A stretch of 44,288 nt of DNA. It comes from Micrococcaceae bacterium RIT 802 (GTDB taxonomy: Bacteria > Actinomycetota > Actinomycetes > Actinomycetales > Micrococcaceae). A model generated the notes under the pieces. It did not search any database. It saw only the letters and a list, made by a program, of their open reading frames with translations, and had not been told where the DNA came from. The DNA is taken from positions 1 to 44,288 of the forward strand of contig JAFEMX010000021.1 of the NCBI GenBank assembly GCA_016892645.1, read 5' to 3'. Position numbers and translations under genes: made by a program. Of this stretch, positions 8,490 to 17,325 are shown piece after piece (position 1 is the first letter of the stretch; every line of letters starts with the position of its first letter).

Positions 8490-9079
8490 GCCTCTACCAG
8501 CCGGGCCACGGGCTGCTACACCGGATGCCGGCCGGGTCCAAGGCGCTGGCCCTGGCCGTCGCGGTGCTGGCCCTGTCGTTCCTGCCCTCGAGCTGGTGGG
8601 CCGCCGGGGTGGCCGCGGCCGTGGCGCCGCTCGGCTACGCCGTCGCGGGGCTGGGCGTCGGGGTCCTGTTCCGCCAGGTGTATGCGTTGCGCTGGCTGCT
8701 GGCCGTCACCCTCGGCGTGCAACTGCTCTTCGTGGCCCCCGAAGCCGCGACGGCGAACACCAGCAGGGTGCTCGCCACGATCCTGTTGGCCTCCCTGCTG
8801 GTGCTCACCACGCGGATCGCCGACCTGCTCGACGCCGTCGAGCGGCTGCTGGCACCGACCGCGCGGTGGGGGCTGGACCCCCAGCGTGCCTCGCTGCTGC
8901 TGAGCATCACGATCACCACGGTGCCGGTGCTGGCCCGGCTGGGTTCCGGGGTCCGCGAGGCCCAGCGCGCCCGCGGGGCACCAGCCAACCTGGCACGCTT
9001 CGTCATCCCGTTCCTGGTGGTCTCCCTCAAGCACGCCGACGAGCTCGGTGAGGCCCTGACGGCGCGGGGGCTCCGATGA
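8483..9079 (+). CDS. bioN: BioN, transmembrane T component of the ECF biotin transporter
   Basis: This 198-residue EcfT-family protein couples the BioM ATPase to BioY. It has four or five membrane helices and the two Ala-Arg-Gly coupling motifs expected near the C-terminus (QRARGAP and LTARGLR). The N-terminal SLYQPGHGLLHRMPAGSKAL matches the EcfT pattern, in which a Pro-x-x-K motif precedes the first helix. The GTG at 8483 lies inside the end of bioM, and the stop overlaps the next ATG by four bases. Confidence 0.92.
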   Translation: MLSLYQPGHGLLHRMPAGSKALALAVAVLALSFLPSSWWAAGVAAAVAPLGYAVAGLGVGVLFRQVYALRWLLAVTLGVQLLFVAPEAATANTSRVLATILLASLLVLTTRIADLLDAVERLLAPTARWGLDPQRASLLLSITITTVPVLARLGSGVREAQRARGAPANLARFVIPFLVVSLKHADELGEALTARGLR

Positions 9080-9414
9080 ACGGGCCCCGCGTGCTCGGGC
9101 AGGTGGTGGACGGGCAGACCCGGTGTATCCATTACCGAACGGTCCTGGACGTCATTGCCATCCGCTTCTCCTGCTGCGGCGAGTACTACCCGTGCCACCG
9201 CTGCCACGACGAAGTTCCCGGCCAGCATCCGTCCGTCCCCTGGCCGGTGGAGAGACGGGACGCGCGGGCTGTCCTCTGCGGAGTCTGCGGCAGGGAACTG
9301 GGCATTGCCGAGTACCTCGGCACGACGGATTGCCCGGGCTGCGGCGCCCGGTTCAACCCGGGCTGCAAGCTCCATGCCGGCCTCTATTTCCAGCCCCCGA
9401 CGACCTGCGCATGA
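9076..9414 (+). CDS. CHY zinc-finger protein
   Basis: This 112-residue protein belongs to the CHY zinc-finger family. It has TRCIHYRTVLDVIAIRF, then CCGEYYPCHRCHDE, a second knuckle LCGVCGRELG and a third CPGCGARFNPGC, enough Cys/His for about three zinc sites. Bacterial members have no firm function. The ATGA overlap with bioN makes it part of the biotin operon, which is unusual for this family and may be accidental. A strong hairpin follows directly. Confidence 0.85.
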   Translation: MNGPRVLGQVVDGQTRCIHYRTVLDVIAIRFSCCGEYYPCHRCHDEVPGQHPSVPWPVERRDARAVLCGVCGRELGIAEYLGTTDCPGCGARFNPGCKLHAGLYFQPPTTCA

Positions 9415-9417
9415 GCA

Positions 9418-9451
9418 GGGCCCGCGACCGGATGTCTCCGGTCGCGGGCCC
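9418..9451. terminator. bidirectional terminator hairpin
   Basis: A perfect 15-bp stem (9418-9432 with 9437-9451) has a TGTC loop. It lies between the convergent CHY gene and ABC ATPase gene. No long T run is present on either side, as is common in high-GC actinobacteria. Confidence 0.75.
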
Positions 9452-9469
9452 CGGCAGGTGCCGTTGCGG

Positions 9470-10261
9470 TTACTGCAGCATGGTGCGGTCGTCGAGTTGG
9501 GCTCCCTTGATCTTCTCGAACTCCTTGAGCAGGCCCGGTACCGTCATCTTGGACTTGGCCTCGGCGTCGAGATCGAGGATGATCTCGCCGTCGTGCATCA
9601 TGACCAGCCGGGTGCCCAGCTTCAGCGCCTGCTCCATGTTGTGGGTGACCATGAGCGTGGTCAGCCGGTGGCGGTTGACGATCTCGTCGGTCAGCCGGGC
9701 CACGAGGGCCGCACGCTGGGGATCCAGCGCCGCGGTGTGCTCGTCCAGCAACAGGATCTTCGGTCCGCTGAAGGTGGCCATCAGCAGCGAGAGGGCCTGG
9801 CGTTGGCCGCCGGAGAGCAGCCCGACCTTGGCCTTCAGGCGGTTCTCCAGGCCGAGCTCGAGGGATGCGAGCTCGTGGGCGAACTGCTCGCGCTTGGCCT
9901 TGGTCACGCCGAGCCCCAGCCCGCGCCGCTTGCCGCGGTTCAGGGCCAGCGACATGTTCTCCTCGATCGTCATGCTCGGCGCGGTGCCGGCCATCGGATC
10001 CTGGAAGACACGGCCGATGTACCGGGCGCGGGAGTGGTCCGCGAGCTTGGTGACGTCCTTGCCGGCGATCCTCACGGTTCCGGCATCGGGGCGCAGCTTT
10101 CCGCCGACCATGTTCAGCACGGTGGACTTGCCGGCGCCGTTGGAGCCGATGACCGTGACGAATTCGCCCTCGGACAAGGTGAGGTCGATGTTGCGCAGCG
10201 CCTTGCGCTCGTTGACCGTCCCCGCGAAGAACGTCTTGGACAGGTTGTTGACTTCGAGCAT
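9470..10261 (-). CDS. ABC transporter ATPase (ABC_sub_bind-type importer)
   Basis: This 263-residue ATPase has Walker A GSNGAGKST, signature LSGGQRQALSLLMA and Walker B KILLLDEHTAALDP. The sequence TVRIAGKDVTKLADHSRARYIGRVFQDPMAG resembles ATPases of the branched-chain-amino-acid-like uptake family. It is the last gene of a three-gene operon (binding protein, permease, ATPase) and starts three bases after the permease stop. The substrate cannot be read from sequence. Confidence 0.92.
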   Translation of the reverse strand: MLEVNNLSKTFFAGTVNERKALRNIDLTLSEGEFVTVIGSNGAGKSTVLNMVGGKLRPDAGTVRIAGKDVTKLADHSRARYIGRVFQDPMAGTAPSMTIEENMSLALNRGKRRGLGLGVTKAKREQFAHELASLELGLENRLKAKVGLLSGGQRQALSLLMATFSGPKILLLDEHTAALDPQRAALVARLTDEIVNRHRLTTLMVTHNMEQALKLGTRLVMMHDGEIILDLDAEAKSKMTVPGLLKEFEKIKGAQLDDRTMLQ

Positions 10262-10264
10262 GGT

Positions 10265-11173
10265 CTAGACCGTCTCCTTCTGCTTTTCGGCGGCCGCCGT
10301 GATGGTGCGCATGCGGCGGCCAAACCGGCTGAAGCCCTTCCATTGCGGCAGCACGAGCGCGATCACCACGAGGATGGCGGAGATCAGCTTCATGTCGTTC
10401 GGATCCAGGCCGGCGTTGAGGGCCAGCTGGATGAAGACCCGGTACAGGACCGCGCCGATGATCACGGCGAGGGTCGCCATGAAGATGGACCTGGTGCCGA
10501 AGATCGCCTGGCCGATGATGACCGAGGCCAGGCCGATGAGGATCAGGCCGATGCCCATGCCGACGTCGGCGAAGCCCTGGTACTGGGCGATCATGGCGCC
10601 GCACAGCGCCACCAGCCCGTTGGAGAGCGCCAGGCCGAGGATCTTCTGGTTGTCCGTGTTGACGCCGAAGCTGCGGATCATCTCCTCGTTGTCGCCGGTG
10701 GCCTGCATGGCCAGCCCGACATCCGTGTGCAGGAACCAGTCGAGCACGAACTTCAGGGCGAGGGCGACGGCGAAGAAGATCAGGACGGAGACGATGCCGC
10801 CGGTCAGGTGTGCCTGGCGCAGCGGCGAGATCAGCGTGTCCTCGCCCAGCAGCGGCACGTTGGCCTTGCCCATGATGCGCAGGTTGATGGAATAGAGCGC
10901 GATCATGGTCAGGATGCCGGCCAGCAACCCGTTGATCTTGCCCTTGGTGTGCAGCAATCCGGTGACGACGCCTGCCAGGGCGCCGACGAAGAAGGCGAGG
11001 ATGGTGGCCACCAGGGCGGGCATGCCGTTGACGATGCCGATGGCGGCGACAGCTGCGCCGCTGGTGAAGCTGCCGTCGACCGTGAGGTCGGGGAAATCGA
11101 GAATGCGGAAGGTCACGTAGACCCCCAGCGCCATGATCGCGTAGATCAGGCCCAGTTCAACCGCAGTGATCAT
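10265..11173 (-). CDS. ABC transporter permease
   Basis: This 302-residue permease has eight or nine hydrophobic segments and the N-terminal AVELGLIYAIMALGVYVTFRILDFPDLTVDGSF. That opening is typical of the permeases paired with ABC_sub_bind lipoproteins (BPD_transp_2 superfamily). It forms the membrane channel of the same importer. An AAGGATC ribosome site precedes the ATG. A stem-loop separates it from the binding-protein gene upstream. Confidence 0.92.
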   Translation of the reverse strand: MITAVELGLIYAIMALGVYVTFRILDFPDLTVDGSFTSGAAVAAIGIVNGMPALVATILAFFVGALAGVVTGLLHTKGKINGLLAGILTMIALYSINLRIMGKANVPLLGEDTLISPLRQAHLTGGIVSVLIFFAVALALKFVLDWFLHTDVGLAMQATGDNEEMIRSFGVNTDNQKILGLALSNGLVALCGAMIAQYQGFADVGMGIGLILIGLASVIIGQAIFGTRSIFMATLAVIIGAVLYRVFIQLALNAGLDPNDMKLISAILVVIALVLPQWKGFSRFGRRMRTITAAAEKQKETV

Positions 11174-11205
11174 GTGTGGATCCTTGTGTCGTTGGGTGGA
11201 GATGA

Positions 11206-11238
11206 GCGGTGCCCGGCCGGGTTGCGGCCGGGCACCGC
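11206..11238 (-). terminator. intercistronic hairpin between binding-protein and permease genes
   Basis: A perfect 13-bp stem (11206-11218 with 11226-11238) has a seven-base loop and lies about 20 bases after the binding-protein stop. Such hairpins commonly stabilise the upstream message or partly terminate, giving more binding protein than permease. There is no T run. Confidence 0.6.
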
Positions 11239-11258
11239 GAAGACGAAACCCCGGGGGG

Positions 11259-12260
11259 CTACTTCTTGTAGACCTCCGCCGCCTGGTCGATGAGGTCCTG
11301 CGGGATCTCCACGCCGACCTTCTTGGCGGCCGCGGTGTTCACGTAGAGGTCCACGTCCGTCAGCGTCTCCACCGGCATGTCCGCCGGCTTGGCGCCGTCC
11401 TTGAGGATCTTCACGGCCATCTCCGCGGTCTGCTCGCCGAGCTTCTCGTAGTTGATGCCGTAGGTGGCGGTGGCTCCGCGCTTGACGGATTCACCGTCGG
11501 CGGCGATGACGGGGACCTGCTTGGTCTGGGCGGTCTGCAGCAATCCGGCCAGCGCGGTGACGACGTTGTTGTCGGTCGGCACGTAGAAGGCGTCGACGTC
11601 CAGCGAGCTCGCGGCCTGCTGGACCTCGGAGGAGGCGGAGATCGCGGACTTCTTGATTTCCAGGCCCAGGTCGGCGGCGGCTTCCTCGGCCCACTTGACC
11701 TGGACCGCGGAGTTCACCTCGCCGGACGAGTAGACGATGCCCACCGTCTTGGCGTCGGGCGCGACCTTCTTGACCAGTTCGAGCTGTTCCTTCACCGGGT
11801 TCTTGTCCGAGGTGCCCGTGACGTTGCCGCCCGGGGCCTCGTTGCTGGCCACCAGCTTGGCGGCCACCGGGTCGGTCACCGCGGAGAACAGGACCGGGGT
11901 GTCGGTGATCGCCTGGGCGGCGGCCTGGGCGGTGGGCGTGGCCACGGCCAGCACGAGGTCGAGCTTGTCCTGGGCGAACTGCCCCATGATGGCGGTGTTG
12001 GTGGACTGGTCGCCCTGCGGGTTCTGCACGTCGTAGCTGACCTTGTCGCCGCTGTAGCCGGCGTCGGCCATGCCCTTCTTGAATCCGTCGACGACGGCGT
12101 CCAGCGACGGGTGCGACTGGATCTGCGAGATGCCGATCTTGACGGGCTTGGCCTCGTCGGGGGCACTGGCGTCCCCGGAGCCCCCGGAGCCACAGGCGGT
12201 GGCGAGCAATGCGGTGGCCGCGAACAACGCGGTCATCTTGCTGGCGCGAGAGATATTCAT
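11259..12260 (-). CDS. ABC transporter substrate-binding lipoprotein (ABC_sub_bind family)
   Basis: This 333-residue lipoprotein has a basic N-terminus, a hydrophobic core and the lipobox LATAC with the lipidated Cys at residue 23. A Gly/Ser/Asp-rich tether follows, then a two-lobe binding domain beginning KPVKIGISQIQSHPSLDAVVDGFKKGMADAGY, the hallmark of ABC_sub_bind (PF04392). The ligand is unknown; relatives are linked to aromatic amino acids or other small molecules in different bacteria. The ATG at 12260 has a GAAAGGA ribosome site. The frame open upstream of it carries no signal sequence and is leader. Confidence 0.92.
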   Translation of the reverse strand: MNISRASKMTALFAATALLATACGSGGSGDASAPDEAKPVKIGISQIQSHPSLDAVVDGFKKGMADAGYSGDKVSYDVQNPQGDQSTNTAIMGQFAQDKLDLVLAVATPTAQAAAQAITDTPVLFSAVTDPVAAKLVASNEAPGGNVTGTSDKNPVKEQLELVKKVAPDAKTVGIVYSSGEVNSAVQVKWAEEAAADLGLEIKKSAISASSEVQQAASSLDVDAFYVPTDNNVVTALAGLLQTAQTKQVPVIAADGESVKRGATATYGINYEKLGEQTAEMAVKILKDGAKPADMPVETLTDVDLYVNTAAAKKVGVEIPQDLIDQAAEVYKK

Positions 12261-12593
12261 GTGTGTTTTCCTTTCATGGGCCGCGGGTCCACCGGCGGCA
12301 GGCATCGTCATCGATGCCGACCGGGGCCCGTCGTCCACAACGAGTGATTCGACAATCTTTTGACGACCTCGTCCCCAAAGACACCTTGATGATACCTGTG
12401 AACCAACTCACATTGTCCATTCGTGCCGGATGCCGATGGACGCGTGCACCCCCGTCGCGCTCCATTGAAGACAAAACATGGCGTACACCACACTTTGTCA
12501 ACATTCTGTATGGCGGGTTCCGGCGTCGGCTGCGCGGGACGGCGGCCACGGCGGGCGGCCGCCGCGGGGGCGCCCCCTTAGACTGTTTCAACC
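12261..12593. promoter_or_regulatory. divergent promoter region, ABC importer / hrpA
   Basis: There is no gene in these 333 bases, which are less GC-rich than the flanks. For hrpA, TAGACT at 12579-12584 lies nine bases before the ATG, suggesting a leaderless transcript. For the minus-strand importer two weak promoter candidates are visible: TTGACA (12501-12496) with TGTTTT 17 bases on, and TGGACA (12419-12414) with TATCAT (12394-12389) 19 bases on. Either would give a long leader of over 100 bases. I do not recognise a riboswitch. Confidence 0.45.
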
Positions 12594-15500
12594 ATGGCTG
12601 TAAAGATCTCCTACCCCGAATCCCTCCCGGTCAGCGCCCGCCGCGACGACATCATGGAGGCCATCCGCGACAACCAGGTGGTGGTCATCGCCGGCGAGAC
12701 CGGATCCGGCAAGACGACCCAGCTGCCCAAGATGCTGCTGGAACTGGGACTGGGCGACGGAGGGATGATCGGCCACACCCAGCCACGCCGCCTCGCCGCA
12801 CGCACGGTCGCCGAACGCATCGCCGAGGAGACCGGCTGCGCCCTCGGCGAGGAGATCGGCTACCAGGTCCGCTTCACCGGCCACGTCTCGGCCGCCACCC
12901 AGGTCAAGGTCATGACCGACGGCATCCTGCTCGCCGAGATCCAGCGCGACCGGATGCTGCGCAAATACAACGCCCTCATCATCGACGAGGCCCACGAGCG
13001 CAGCCTGAACATCGACTTCCTGCTCGGCTACCTCAAGCGCATCCTGCCGAAGCGCCCCGAGCTGAAGGTCATCATCACCTCGGCCACGATCGACCCCGAA
13101 CGCTTCGCCGAGCACTTCGGCAGCCCCGCGCCCGGGGATGCCGGGGCAGCGGACGGCGGGGAGGCCGCCGTCGTGCCGGCCCCGATCATCGAGGTCTCGG
13201 GGCGCACCTTCCCGGTGGAGATCCGCTACCGCCCGCTGAACCCCGCGGAGGGCCGCGAGGACGACGACGCCGAGTACGCCGAGGACGAGGACCGCGATCC
13301 GCTCGACGCGGTGTGCGATGCCGTCGACGAGCTGGCCGCCGAGGCTCCCGGGGACATCCTGATCTTCTTCTCCGGCGAGCGCGAGATCCGCGACGCCGCC
13401 GAGGCACTGCGCGCCCGGGTGCGCACCAACCGGCGGTTGACGGGGACCGAGGTGCTGCCGCTGTTCGCCCGTCTCTCGCTGGAGGAGCAGCACAAGGTCT
13501 TCCACCCCGGGTCCAACCGGCGTCTCGTGCTGGCCACCAACGTCGCCGAGACCTCGCTGACCGTGCCGGGCATCAAGTACGTCATCGATACCGGCACAGC
13601 ACGCATCTCCCGGTATTCGCACCGCACCAAGGTCCAGCGCCTGCCCATCGAGCGGGTATCCCAGGCCAGCGCCAACCAGCGCTCGGGTCGGTGTGGCCGC
13701 GTCTCCGACGGCATCGCCATCCGGCTCTACTCCGAGGAAGACTTCACCTCCCGGCCGGAATTCACCGACCCGGAGATCCTGCGCACCAACCTGGCGGCGG
13801 TGATCCTGCAGATGTCCTCGATGGGAGTCGTGGACTCCCCGCGCGACGTGGCCGACTTCGACTTCGTCCAGCCCCCGGACGCCAAGGCCGTCAACGACGG
13901 CGTCGCCCTGCTGCGCGAGCTCGGCGCCGTCGGCGACGGTGCCTCGGCCCGGATCACCCCGGTGGGCCGGAAGCTCAGCCAGTTGCCCGTCGACGTCCGG
14001 CTGGGACGGATGATCGTGGAGGCCGGCCAGCGCGGCTGCGCCAAGGAGGTCATGGTCCTGGCCGCCGCCCTGACCATCCGCGACCCGCGCGAGCGCCCCT
14101 CGGAGGAGACCGGCCAGCGGGCCAAGGCCACCGAGCTGCACCGCAGGTTCGACGACGAGAAGTCCGACTTCTCGGGGTTCCTGAACCTGTTCAGGTACCT
14201 GCAGGAACAGCAGAAGGAGCTCTCCTCCTCGGCGTTCCGCCGGTTGTGCAAGAAGGAGTTCATCAACTACCTGCGGGTGCGCGAATGGCAGGACCTCTTC
14301 GCCCAGCTGCGCCAGCTCTCCAAGCCGCTGGGCATCACGCTGTCCACCGGGCCGGTGGACCCCGCCGGGCTGGAGCGGGAGATCCACACCAGCCTGCTGG
14401 CCGGACTGCTCAGCCACATCGGCACCTACGACGAGCGCAAGCGCGACTACGCCGGGGCCCGCGGGACGCGGTTCGCGATCTTCCCGGGGTCCTCGTTGTT
14501 CAAGAAGAACCCGGAATGGGTGATGGCCGCCGAACTCGTGGAGACCAGCCGGCTCTGGGCCCGGGTCAACGCCCGCTTCGACCCGCTCTGGGTCGAGGAG
14601 GTCGGCAAGCACCTGATGAAGTACTCGTACTCCGAACCCCACTGGTCCCGCAAGATGGGCTCGGTCATGGGCTACGAGAAGGCCACCCTCTACGGCGTCA
14701 CCGTCATCCCCCAGCGCCGCATCCAGTACGGCCGGGTCGACCCCGAGCTGGCCCGCGAGCTGTTCATCCGCCATGCACTGGTCGAAGGCGACTGGAAGAC
14801 CCACCACAAGTTCTTCCAGCGCAACCGCCGGCTGCTGGCCGACATCGACGAACTCGAGACCCGCATGCGCCGCCGCGACCTCGGGGCCACGGACGAGGAC
14901 CTCTTCGACTTCTACGACCAGCGCGTCGGCGCCGGCGTCGTCTCCGAACGCCACTTCGACAGGTGGTGGAAGAAGGCCAGGGCGGATGACCCCACCCTGC
15001 TCGACTTCGACCCCGACGAGTTGTTCAATGCCAACGCCGAGGAACTGAACCAGGACGATTTCCCGCGCACCCTGCGCCACGGGGACCTGGAGCTGGAGCT
15101 GGCCTACGAATTCAACCCCGCAGCCGGCGCCGGCGAGAACGACGGCGTGACCGTGCGCGTGCCCGTGTTGTTCCTCAACCAACTCGACCCCGGGCGCTTC
15201 AAGTGGCTGATCCCCGGCCTGCGCGCGGAGCTGGTCACCGCGTTGATCAAGTCGCTGCCCAAGGCCATCCGGAAGAACTTCGTCCCGGCCCCCGATGTGG
15301 CCCGGCAGGCCGTCGCCGCGCTGGCCGGGGACTTCGACCCCGCCACCGACGCCCTGGAGCCCTCGCTGGAGCTGGTGCTGCGGCGGATGCGCGGCGTCGT
15401 CATCCCGCCCGGATCGTGGAACTGGGCGGCCGTGCCGCCACACCTGCTGGCATCCTTCCAGGTGGTCGACGCCCGGGCCCGGATCCTCGACGAGTCCAAG

Positions 15501-16634
15501 GACCTGGCCACCCTGCAGCGCACGCTCGCGTCGCAGAACCGTGCCGCACTGGCCGAATCCCTGGGCAGTGCCGGTCCGGCCCTGCTCGCCGCGGCCCGCG
15601 AGGCGGAGGCCAGGCACGACGGCGGCGGGTCCTCCCCCGGCGCTGCCGGCCGGACGCAGGGCGCCGGCCGGACGGGAAAAAACAGCGGCTCCCCCACGAG
15701 GGGCCCCGTCCCGCGCGGAGGCCAGGCCCCGACGTCGTCCTCCTCCAACCGCGAGCGGACCGGGCTCACCACCTGGCCCGACGGGCTGGGCGACGGGGAC
15801 CGGATCGAGCGCAAGGTCAGCACCACCGTCGCCGGGGTCGAGGTGACCGCGTTCCCGGGACTGCTCGACGCCGGGGAATCGGCGTCGCTGACGGTCTTCC
15901 GCAACGAGGACGAACAACTCACCGCGCACCGTGCAGGGGTCATCCGGCTGCTGCTGCTCGAGGTCCCGTCACCGGCGCGCTACGTCCTGGACCACCTGAG
16001 CAACAAGGAGAAACTGGTCTTCACGCAGAACCCGCACGGTTCGGTGGAAAAGCTGATCGCCGACTGCACGCTGGCGGCGCTGGACCGGCTCGTCCCGGCG
16101 GAGCTGCCCTTCAGCCGCACCGAATTCGACGCGTTGTTCGAGCAGGTGCGCGCCGAGCTGATCGACACCGTGTTCGCCGTGACAGCGATCGTGGAACGGG
16201 TGCTCTCCACGGCCCGGATCGTGGGCAAGCGGGTCTCGAAGGCGTCGTCGCTGGCGCTGGTCAACGCGCTGGCCGACATCCGCAGCCAACTCGACAACCT
16301 GGTCTACCCCGGGTTCGTGGCCGGAACCGGGTACGCGCACCTGGCGCAGCTGCCCCGCTATCTGGACGCGATCGCCAAGCGGCTGGACAAGCTGGAGGCC
16401 GGGAACGTGGCCCGCGACAACCAGTCGATGCTGGCGGTGCAGGCGCTGGAGGACGAATACGACGCCGCGTTGTCCGCCCTGCCCGCGGGCGTGCGCACGC
16501 CCGCCCCGTTGGCGCGGATCAAGTGGATGCTCGAGGAGCTGCGGGTGAGCATGTTCGCGCAGGAGCTCGGCACGGCCTACTCGGTGTCGGAAAAGCGGAT
16601 CCGCACGGCGTTGCGCGAGGCGACCGCGGGGTAG
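12594..16634 (+). CDS. hrpA: ATP-dependent RNA helicase HrpA
   Basis: This 1346-residue DEAH-box helicase has Walker A GETGSGKT (34-41), DEAH at 131-134, motif III SAT (IITSATIDPERF), motif V ATNVAETSLTVPG and motif VI QRSGRCGR. The helicase-associated and OB-like regions follow. A long C-terminal DUF3418-type region (from about residue 780) has a low-complexity Gly/Pro/Ser insert near 1005-1050. HrpA unwinds RNA and rescues stalled ribosomes. An acidic insert (DDDAEYAEDEDRD, about 223-235) interrupts the second RecA-like domain. Length matches the family. Confidence 0.95.
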   Translation: MAVKISYPESLPVSARRDDIMEAIRDNQVVVIAGETGSGKTTQLPKMLLELGLGDGGMIGHTQPRRLAARTVAERIAEETGCALGEEIGYQVRFTGHVSAATQVKVMTDGILLAEIQRDRMLRKYNALIIDEAHERSLNIDFLLGYLKRILPKRPELKVIITSATIDPERFAEHFGSPAPGDAGAADGGEAAVVPAPIIEVSGRTFPVEIRYRPLNPAEGREDDDAEYAEDEDRDPLDAVCDAVDELAAEAPGDILIFFSGEREIRDAAEALRARVRTNRRLTGTEVLPLFARLSLEEQHKVFHPGSNRRLVLATNVAETSLTVPGIKYVIDTGTARISRYSHRTKVQRLPIERVSQASANQRSGRCGRVSDGIAIRLYSEEDFTSRPEFTDPEILRTNLAAVILQMSSMGVVDSPRDVADFDFVQPPDAKAVNDGVALLRELGAVGDGASARITPVGRKLSQLPVDVRLGRMIVEAGQRGCAKEVMVLAAALTIRDPRERPSEETGQRAKATELHRRFDDEKSDFSGFLNLFRYLQEQQKELSSSAFRRLCKKEFINYLRVREWQDLFAQLRQLSKPLGITLSTGPVDPAGLEREIHTSLLAGLLSHIGTYDERKRDYAGARGTRFAIFPGSSLFKKNPEWVMAAELVETSRLWARVNARFDPLWVEEVGKHLMKYSYSEPHWSRKMGSVMGYEKATLYGVTVIPQRRIQYGRVDPELARELFIRHALVEGDWKTHHKFFQRNRRLLADIDELETRMRRRDLGATDEDLFDFYDQRVGAGVVSERHFDRWWKKARADDPTLLDFDPDELFNANAEELNQDDFPRTLRHGDLELELAYEFNPAAGAGENDGVTVRVPVLFLNQLDPGRFKWLIPGLRAELVTALIKSLPKAIRKNFVPAPDVARQAVAALAGDFDPATDALEPSLELVLRRMRGVVIPPGSWNWAAVPPHLLASFQVVDARARILDESKDLATLQRTLASQNRAALAESLGSAGPALLAAAREAEARHDGGGSSPGAAGRTQGAGRTGKNSGSPTRGPVPRGGQAPTSSSSNRERTGLTTWPDGLGDGDRIERKVSTTVAGVEVTAFPGLLDAGESASLTVFRNEDEQLTAHRAGVIRLLLLEVPSPARYVLDHLSNKEKLVFTQNPHGSVEKLIADCTLAALDRLVPAELPFSRTEFDALFEQVRAELIDTVFAVTAIVERVLSTARIVGKRVSKASSLALVNALADIRSQLDNLVYPGFVAGTGYAHLAQLPRYLDAIAKRLDKLEAGNVARDNQSMLAVQALEDEYDAALSALPAGVRTPAPLARIKWMLEELRVSMFAQELGTAYSVSEKRIRTALREATAG

Positions 16635-16653
16635 GGGCCGCGCCGACGGTTCA

Positions 16654-16704
16654 TGTCCGGGTTTGCGCCGTTATCCCGCGGGGAAAGCGGCGCAAACCCG
16701 GACA
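16654..16704. terminator. long perfect inverted repeat between hrpA and the HIT gene
   Basis: Positions 16654-16670 and 16688-16704 are perfect 17-bp complements, with a further partial stem (ATCCC/GGGGA) in the loop. It lies between convergent genes and can serve both as terminator. It is unusually long, and its TGTCCGGGTTTGCGCCG arm looks like a candidate repetitive extragenic element; no second copy was seen in this window. Confidence 0.65.
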
Positions 16705-16725
16705 CCAAGGCCCGGTGGGGATCAG

Positions 16726-17154
16726 CTACTTGGCCGGAACGGTGTCCGTGTGCCCGTCCTCGCGCAGGGCGGTGCGCAACTTCTCCGCGTTCTCGTCCAG
16801 GCGTGAGGCCTTCGGGTCCGGATCTGCCCGGGTGAGGTCGAAATCGGCCAGCGAATTCGTGGGCCAGACATGGACGTGCAGGTGCGGAACCTCGAACCCG
16901 GCGACCATCAGCCCGGCCCGCTCGGAGCCGAAGGCGCGCTTCTGGGCCCGTCCGATGACCCGGGAGACCTCGGTGAGCTTGTTGAGCAGCTCGGGGTCGG
17001 CGTCGGTCCACTCGTCGACTTCCTGGCGCGGCACCACCAGCGTGTGCCCGTCGGTGATGGGCCCGATGGACAGGAACGCGACCACATCGGGGTCCTTCCA
17101 CACGAAACGCCCCGGGATCTCCCCGTTGATGATCTTGGTGAACAGCGTGCTCAC
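16726..17154 (-). CDS. HIT-family nucleotide hydrolase/transferase
   Basis: This 142-residue protein has the histidine triad HLHVHVW with His at 91, 93 and 95, plus an N-terminal TLFTKIINGEIPGRFVWKD that is standard for HIT proteins. These enzymes act on nucleotide phosphoramidates or dinucleoside polyphosphates. GTG at 17154 is chosen because GAGGGC lies just upstream and the family begins at S-T-L-F. The open frame beyond it is Arg/His-rich and unlike the family. The 171 bases upstream (17155-17325) show nothing else. Confidence 0.92.
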   Translation of the reverse strand: MSTLFTKIINGEIPGRFVWKDPDVVAFLSIGPITDGHTLVVPRQEVDEWTDADPELLNKLTEVSRVIGRAQKRAFGSERAGLMVAGFEVPHLHVHVWPTNSLADFDLTRADPDPKASRLDENAEKLRTALREDGHTDTVPAK

Positions 17155-17325
17155 GATGCCCTCTTCTCGGTCGTCGTCATGGCGGTGTCGCCTCGTCCCC
17201 GTGGTGCCGTCGACCCCGGGGCGGTGGGTGACCAGCCGGTCGCGGGGCGGTGGCGGGATCCGGGGTGTCATACCCCGAACATACCCGCGTCCGAGCCGGT
17301 GGGGCCAGCCGCGGTGGCCCCACGG

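Noticed and set aside
9155-11293. A 712-codon plus-strand frame across the CHY gene and the ABC importer genes
   Set aside because: It runs antisense to two clear ABC genes and through a terminator, and it has no recognisable domain.
12588-15929. A 1113-codon open frame on the minus strand opposite hrpA
   Set aside because: It is an antisense shadow of hrpA: its composition is Val/Gly/Arg/Leu-rich without domains, and the hrpA frame carries all helicase motifs.
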